A DNA stretch of 9,573 nt from Sulfurovum sp. (GTDB taxonomy: Bacteria > Campylobacterota > Campylobacteria > Campylobacterales > Sulfurovaceae): the NCBI GenBank assembly GCA_015661535.1, contig DQVY01000025.1:1-9573 (forward strand). Direction: 5' to 3'. Position 1 is the first letter of the stretch. Each line of letters begins with the position of its first letter. Shown here one piece after another: positions 6,305 through 9,573 of this stretch. A program made the position numbers and the translations under genes. Below the pieces are notes generated by a model. That model saw only the letters and a list, made by a program, of their open reading frames with translations, ran no database searches and was not told the origin of the DNA.

Positions 6305-9300
6305 ATGAATCGTTTTTTTCAAGTACTCATACAGTACAAATTCCTCATCATTGCGCTCTTTATAGCCATTTCCGGATTTGGCTATAAGGCCTACCAAAAC
6401 ATCCCTGTAGATGCATTTCCGGACATCACCCCTAAACAGGTTGTCATCTATACTGAAAGTTCCGGGAACTCGGCAGAAGACATCGAAAAACTTATTACCT
6501 ACCCTATAGAAGCCGCTATGTCTGGACTTCCCGGGGTAAAGCTCATTCTTTCAAACTCTATTTTTGGACTCTCTTATGTTTCCATATTTTTTGAAGATGA
6601 CTATGACACCTATCTGCTTCGTCAACTCGTCACAGAAAGACTGAACACTGTAGACATCCCTAAAGGCTGGGGAACACCGGTCATGGGACCAAACACTACC
6701 GGACTTGGACAAGTCCTCTGGTATGCACTCAAAGATGTAAATAACACTTACACAGCAAGCCAACTTAGACAAATGCATGAATATACGGTGACACCCCTGT
6801 TTAAATCAATCGATGGGGTAGAAGAGGTCATTTCATGGGGTGGATTTGAAAAACAATATGAAGTACTCATAGACCCGAAACGTCTGCAAAATGTAGATGT
6901 TACTTACAATGAAGTCATTGAAGCCCTGGAGAGATCTAACCAATCTGTGGGTGGACAATACCTAGAGTTTAACCGTGAACAGTACCTCATTCGTGGGGCA
7001 GGACTTTACCAAAACCTGGATGACGTACGCAATACAGTCATACGAAGCAAAGATGCCAAAGCCGTTACCATTCAAGATATTGCCACAGTTAAAGAAGGCA
7101 AAGCACCACGTTTTGGCGCCGTCTCTGTAGATGGTAAAGAACGTGTCTTTGGTATGGTGTTGCAGCGTTCAGGAACCAATGCTGCCAAAGTAGTAAAACT
7201 CATTAAAGAAAAGATGTCTTTAGTAGATGGGGCACTTCCTGATGGTGTAAGCATAGAGATCATCTATGACCGTAGTGAGATCACGCAAAAAGCTGTCAAC
7301 ACAATGACCTCTGCACTCCTTACAGGGTCTGTATTGGTTGCTATTGTCCTCTTTTTGTTTTTGTTTGAATTACGTTCAGCGTTTATCGTTATTCTCTCCC
7401 TGCCTGTCTCTTTGCTTATTGCATTTTTACTCATGCAGGAGTATGGCATTTCTGCCAACCTTATGTCACTCTCAGGTCTGGCCATAGCCATAGGGATGAT
7501 CGTCGATGGTACCATTGTTGTCGTAGAGAACAGCTTTAGGCTTTTACAAGAAAATCCCGATGCCTCACGTGCACAGGTTATCTCTGATGCCACAGTAGAA
7601 GTGGCCAAACCTGTACTCTTTGCCCTGCTCATCATTGCTACGGTGTTCATTCCTCTACTGAGTCTTGAGGGACTTTCCGGAAAACTCTATACACCTATGG
7701 CATTAGATATTGTGTTTGTTATGTTAGGTTCATTGGCTGTTGCCCTGCTTCTTGTACCTGTACTTTCTTACATGATGCTCAAACAGGGTAAACATGTAAA
7801 CTCACCGCTTATGAGCGGCATCAAAGCATTTTATACGCCTATGTTGGTTTTTGCACTCAAACATGCCAAAAAAATTGTGGGTATTACTTTCTTTATATTC
7901 TTCATACTCGCAGCCCTGCTTTCACAACAAGGACGGGAGTTTATGCCTAAGCTCAACGAAGAGACCATTATGTACAGGGTCATTGCCATTCCAGGCACGG
8001 CACTCACACAAAATGTCGAAAATGCCCAAGCCATAGAGAACTTTATTTTAGAAACCTACCCCAATGAAGTGAATTCTGTACTCTCCATGATAGGTCGTAG
8101 TGAAAAAGGTGAAACTGCACAAGCCAACTATATGGAAGTGTTGCTTACCCTCAACCCTGAGCTTGACGAGATACCTCGTTTGGACAAAGAACTGACAGCT
8201 AAACTCAAAGAGAAATTTAACTTCTTACAGTTCATCTCTACGCAACCTATTGCCATGCGTATTGAAGAGTTACTAGAAGGTGTCTCTGCTGAACTTGCTG
8301 TAAAAATTTACGGAGAAGACCAGAAAGTCATGGCAGAGATCGCCTCTGAGATCTCGGGTGTACTACGTAAAGTGGATGGATTGGACCATGCAGAAGTAGA
8401 GACACAACTGGGCCAAGCACAGATCAACATCAAACCAAACTACCTTGCTCTTTCTCGCTATGGGCTTAGTGTAGAAGATGTCATGCAAGTCATACGTTAT
8501 GGTATAGGTGAAGAACCTGTCACTCAGAAGATAGAAGGTATTAAACGTTTTGGTATTGTTGCCAAACTCAAAAATGCCAAACAAGACATAGATACACTGA
8601 AGTCACTCATACTGCGTTCAAGTTCGGGAAAAGTAGTGACACTCGATGAAGTATGTGACATTGCTACTATACAGGGACCTGCTTTTATTAAGCGTGCAGA
8701 CCTTAGTCGTTATATGGTACTTTCACTGGAAGTAGAGGGAAGAGACATTGCAACCTTTGTTGAAGAAGCAGATGCGAAGATCAAACAAACAGTAAACATC
8801 CCGGCTGGTTACTACATTACCTGGGCAGGAGACTTTAAAAACATGCAAGAGGCTACCCAAACCTTAGCCATGATCATTCCTATTACCCTGCTCCTTATTA
8901 CGCTCTTACTTTACACAGCTTTTAACTCATTTAAAAAAGCCTTCCTCATTTTACTTGGTGTACCGCTTGGTCTTATGGGGGGTATTGTCGCGCTTTTAAT
9001 GGCAGACATTTACCTTTCTGTCTCAGCCATTGTCGGGTTCATCGCCATCTTTGCCATTGCCATACTTAACGGTATTGTGTTGGTCTCATTCATCGATGAA
9101 CTGCGTAAAAAGTTCCCGACCATCAAAACCATAGACTTGGTAAAAGATGCCACACTCTTACGACTAAGACCTGTTCTCATGACAGCCTTTACCACACTCT
9201 TTGGTATCTTGCCTCTGCTTTATGCCACAGGTGTGGGTTCAGAGATACAGTACCCACTCTCTGTTGTAGTTACAGGCGGTATCATCTCCTCAACCATACT

Positions 9301-9373
9301 TACCCTCTTGGTTTTACCAGGCTTGTATGTGTTGTTTTTCACAAAAAAGAAAAGACATGAAAAGCATACATAA
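6305..9373 (+). CDS. czcA: CzcA-like heavy-metal efflux RND pump
   Basis: A 1022-residue, 12-segment inner-membrane proton antiporter of the heavy-metal RND family, the engine of the CzcCBA complex. Membrane segment 1 (about 12-30) is followed by NIPVDAFPDITPKQV, a family signature. A large periplasmic loop, segments 2-6 (about 335-490), segment 7 (about 523-541), a second periplasmic loop and segments 8-12 (about 855-1015) follow. The proton-relay motif of segment 4 is AIAIGMIVDGTIVVVEN, with Asp401 and Glu408. Ala395 stands where CzcA of Cupriavidus metallidurans has an extra Asp (the DFG of DFGIIVDGAVVIVEN). FMPKLNEETI and QPIAMRIEELLEGV are typical of metal RND pumps. The length is normal and the reading frame is intact. 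GGAG (6295-6298) is six bases before the ATG and overlaps the stop of the adaptor gene. Cation choice is uncertain: the segment 4 variant is not the classic Zn/Co/Cd form. Confidence 0.93.
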   Translation: MNRFFQVLIQYKFLIIALFIAISGFGYKAYQNIPVDAFPDITPKQVVIYTESSGNSAEDIEKLITYPIEAAMSGLPGVKLILSNSIFGLSYVSIFFEDDYDTYLLRQLVTERLNTVDIPKGWGTPVMGPNTTGLGQVLWYALKDVNNTYTASQLRQMHEYTVTPLFKSIDGVEEVISWGGFEKQYEVLIDPKRLQNVDVTYNEVIEALERSNQSVGGQYLEFNREQYLIRGAGLYQNLDDVRNTVIRSKDAKAVTIQDIATVKEGKAPRFGAVSVDGKERVFGMVLQRSGTNAAKVVKLIKEKMSLVDGALPDGVSIEIIYDRSEITQKAVNTMTSALLTGSVLVAIVLFLFLFELRSAFIVILSLPVSLLIAFLLMQEYGISANLMSLSGLAIAIGMIVDGTIVVVENSFRLLQENPDASRAQVISDATVEVAKPVLFALLIIATVFIPLLSLEGLSGKLYTPMALDIVFVMLGSLAVALLLVPVLSYMMLKQGKHVNSPLMSGIKAFYTPMLVFALKHAKKIVGITFFIFFILAALLSQQGREFMPKLNEETIMYRVIAIPGTALTQNVENAQAIENFILETYPNEVNSVLSMIGRSEKGETAQANYMEVLLTLNPELDEIPRLDKELTAKLKEKFNFLQFISTQPIAMRIEELLEGVSAELAVKIYGEDQKVMAEIASEISGVLRKVDGLDHAEVETQLGQAQINIKPNYLALSRYGLSVEDVMQVIRYGIGEEPVTQKIEGIKRFGIVAKLKNAKQDIDTLKSLILRSSSGKVVTLDEVCDIATIQGPAFIKRADLSRYMVLSLEVEGRDIATFVEEADAKIKQTVNIPAGYYITWAGDFKNMQEATQTLAMIIPITLLLITLLLYTAFNSFKKAFLILLGVPLGLMGGIVALLMADIYLSVSAIVGFIAIFAIAILNGIVLVSFIDELRKKFPTIKTIDLVKDATLLRLRPVLMTAFTTLFGILPLLYATGVGSEIQYPLSVVVTGGIISSTILTLLVLPGLYVLFFTKKKRHEKHT

Positions 9374-9386
9374 TACCCCAATGATC

Positions 9387-9405
9387 TACCTCCTCTTTGG
9401 AGGTA
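9387..9405 (+). promoter_or_regulatory. Hairpin hiding a Shine-Dalgarno sequence after czcA
   Basis: TACCTCC (9387-9393), loop TCTTT, and GGAGGTA (9399-9405) form a perfect 7-base stem. No T-run follows, so it is a poor intrinsic terminator. The right arm contains GGAGG, the ribosome site expected for the remnant reading frame at 9410. In RNA the stem would cover that site. It might also protect the 3' end of the efflux mRNA. Confidence 0.5.
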
Positions 9406-9409
9406 CACT

Positions 9410-9544
9410 ATAAGAATATTATATTTAAAAGATGATGAGCAACTTTCTACCATAGTGACAAACTTTTTACAAGATAAGCTTATTATTGATGCTGTTTCAA
9501 GCTATGAAGATGCCAAAGCACATATAGAAAGATGGGTCTCATAG
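9410..9544 (+). pseudogene. Remnant of a response-regulator receiver domain
   Basis: Forty-four codons read IRILYLKDDEQLSTIVTN... and continue FLQDKLIIDAVSSYEDAKAHIE before RWVS and a TAG. This matches the opening of OmpR-type receivers: 'MRIL.LEDD..L...I..FL', then a hydrophobic strand, then '.EA'. The acidic pair Asp8-Asp9 is kept, although the usual Glu before it is Lys. A perfect GGAGG (9399-9403) lies six bases upstream, but the first codon is ATA, not ATG. The frame ends before the phosphoacceptor Asp (near residue 51 in this family) and before any DNA-binding domain. A shifted frame beyond 9529 does not recover a typical receiver sequence. It lies 36 bases after czcA, where CzcR-type regulators are often found. 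I infer a decayed gene. A sequencing error at the first codon, or true ATA initiation of a short protein, is less likely. Confidence 0.6.
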
Positions 9545-9573
9545 AGTCAATTTTAATCAAAATGGAGTAAGAT

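Noticed and set aside
7264..7650. Long antisense open frame inside czcA
   Set aside because: It lies opposite a strongly conserved pump region, lacks a ribosome site and resembles no known protein.
9381..9413. Ten-codon open frame after czcA (ATG ATC TAC ... TAA)
   Set aside because: No ribosome site precedes the ATG and the length is uninformative; noted only for its overlap with the hairpin and the ATA codon.

Overview
The window looks like the chromosome of a Campylobacterota member, close in style to Sulfurovum or Sulfurimonas. This is judged from the AT-rich, A/T-ending codon use, short leaders with AAGGA/GGAG ribosome sites, extended -10 promoters with weak -35 boxes, and a 7TMR-DISM diguanylate cyclase beside metal-efflux genes. 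No database search was possible, so the assignment is an inference.

Layout. The left edge (1-245, minus strand) holds the N-terminal part of a DUF302-like gene that runs off the window. An 85-base divergent control region follows, with overlapping promoters facing each other and two palindromes. To its right are an ArsR-family metal sensor (331-705) and a CDF zinc/cadmium-type exporter (738-1643). A membrane diguanylate cyclase with a 7TMR-DISM sensor (1727-3424) comes next, with its own likely promoter. A second promoter (3445-3473) then drives a four-gene heavy-metal efflux operon: a small exported Cys/His protein resembling CzcI (3499-3804), a CzcC-like outer membrane channel (3871-5046), a CzcB-like adaptor carrying a long His/Asp/Glu-rich insert (5039-6295), and a CzcA-like RND pump (6305-9373). 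After czcA lies a 44-codon stretch that reads as the first part of a response-regulator receiver domain. It has a perfect Shine-Dalgarno sequence but ATA where ATG is expected, and a stop before the phosphorylation site. I read it as the decayed remnant of a CzcR-like regulator. The last bases contain another GGAG, which may serve a gene starting just outside the window.

How it works together. CDF exporters move divalent metal from cytoplasm to periplasm. A CzcCBA complex takes metal from the periplasm (and perhaps the cytoplasm) out across the outer membrane, so the two together give full-envelope efflux. The ArsR protein is the probable metal-responsive repressor. A similar TTwAGCTwAA palindrome lies in front of both arsR and the czc operon, so one repressor might control both, especially if the two-component regulator has been lost. 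The diguanylate cyclase between the modules may be an unrelated passenger or may link an envelope signal to c-di-GMP.

The gene content is a recognisable metal-resistance cluster rather than a new class of system. The less ordinary points are the regulator remnant and its hairpin, the His-rich adaptor insert, the compact divergent promoter, the variant pump motif, and the embedded diguanylate cyclase.
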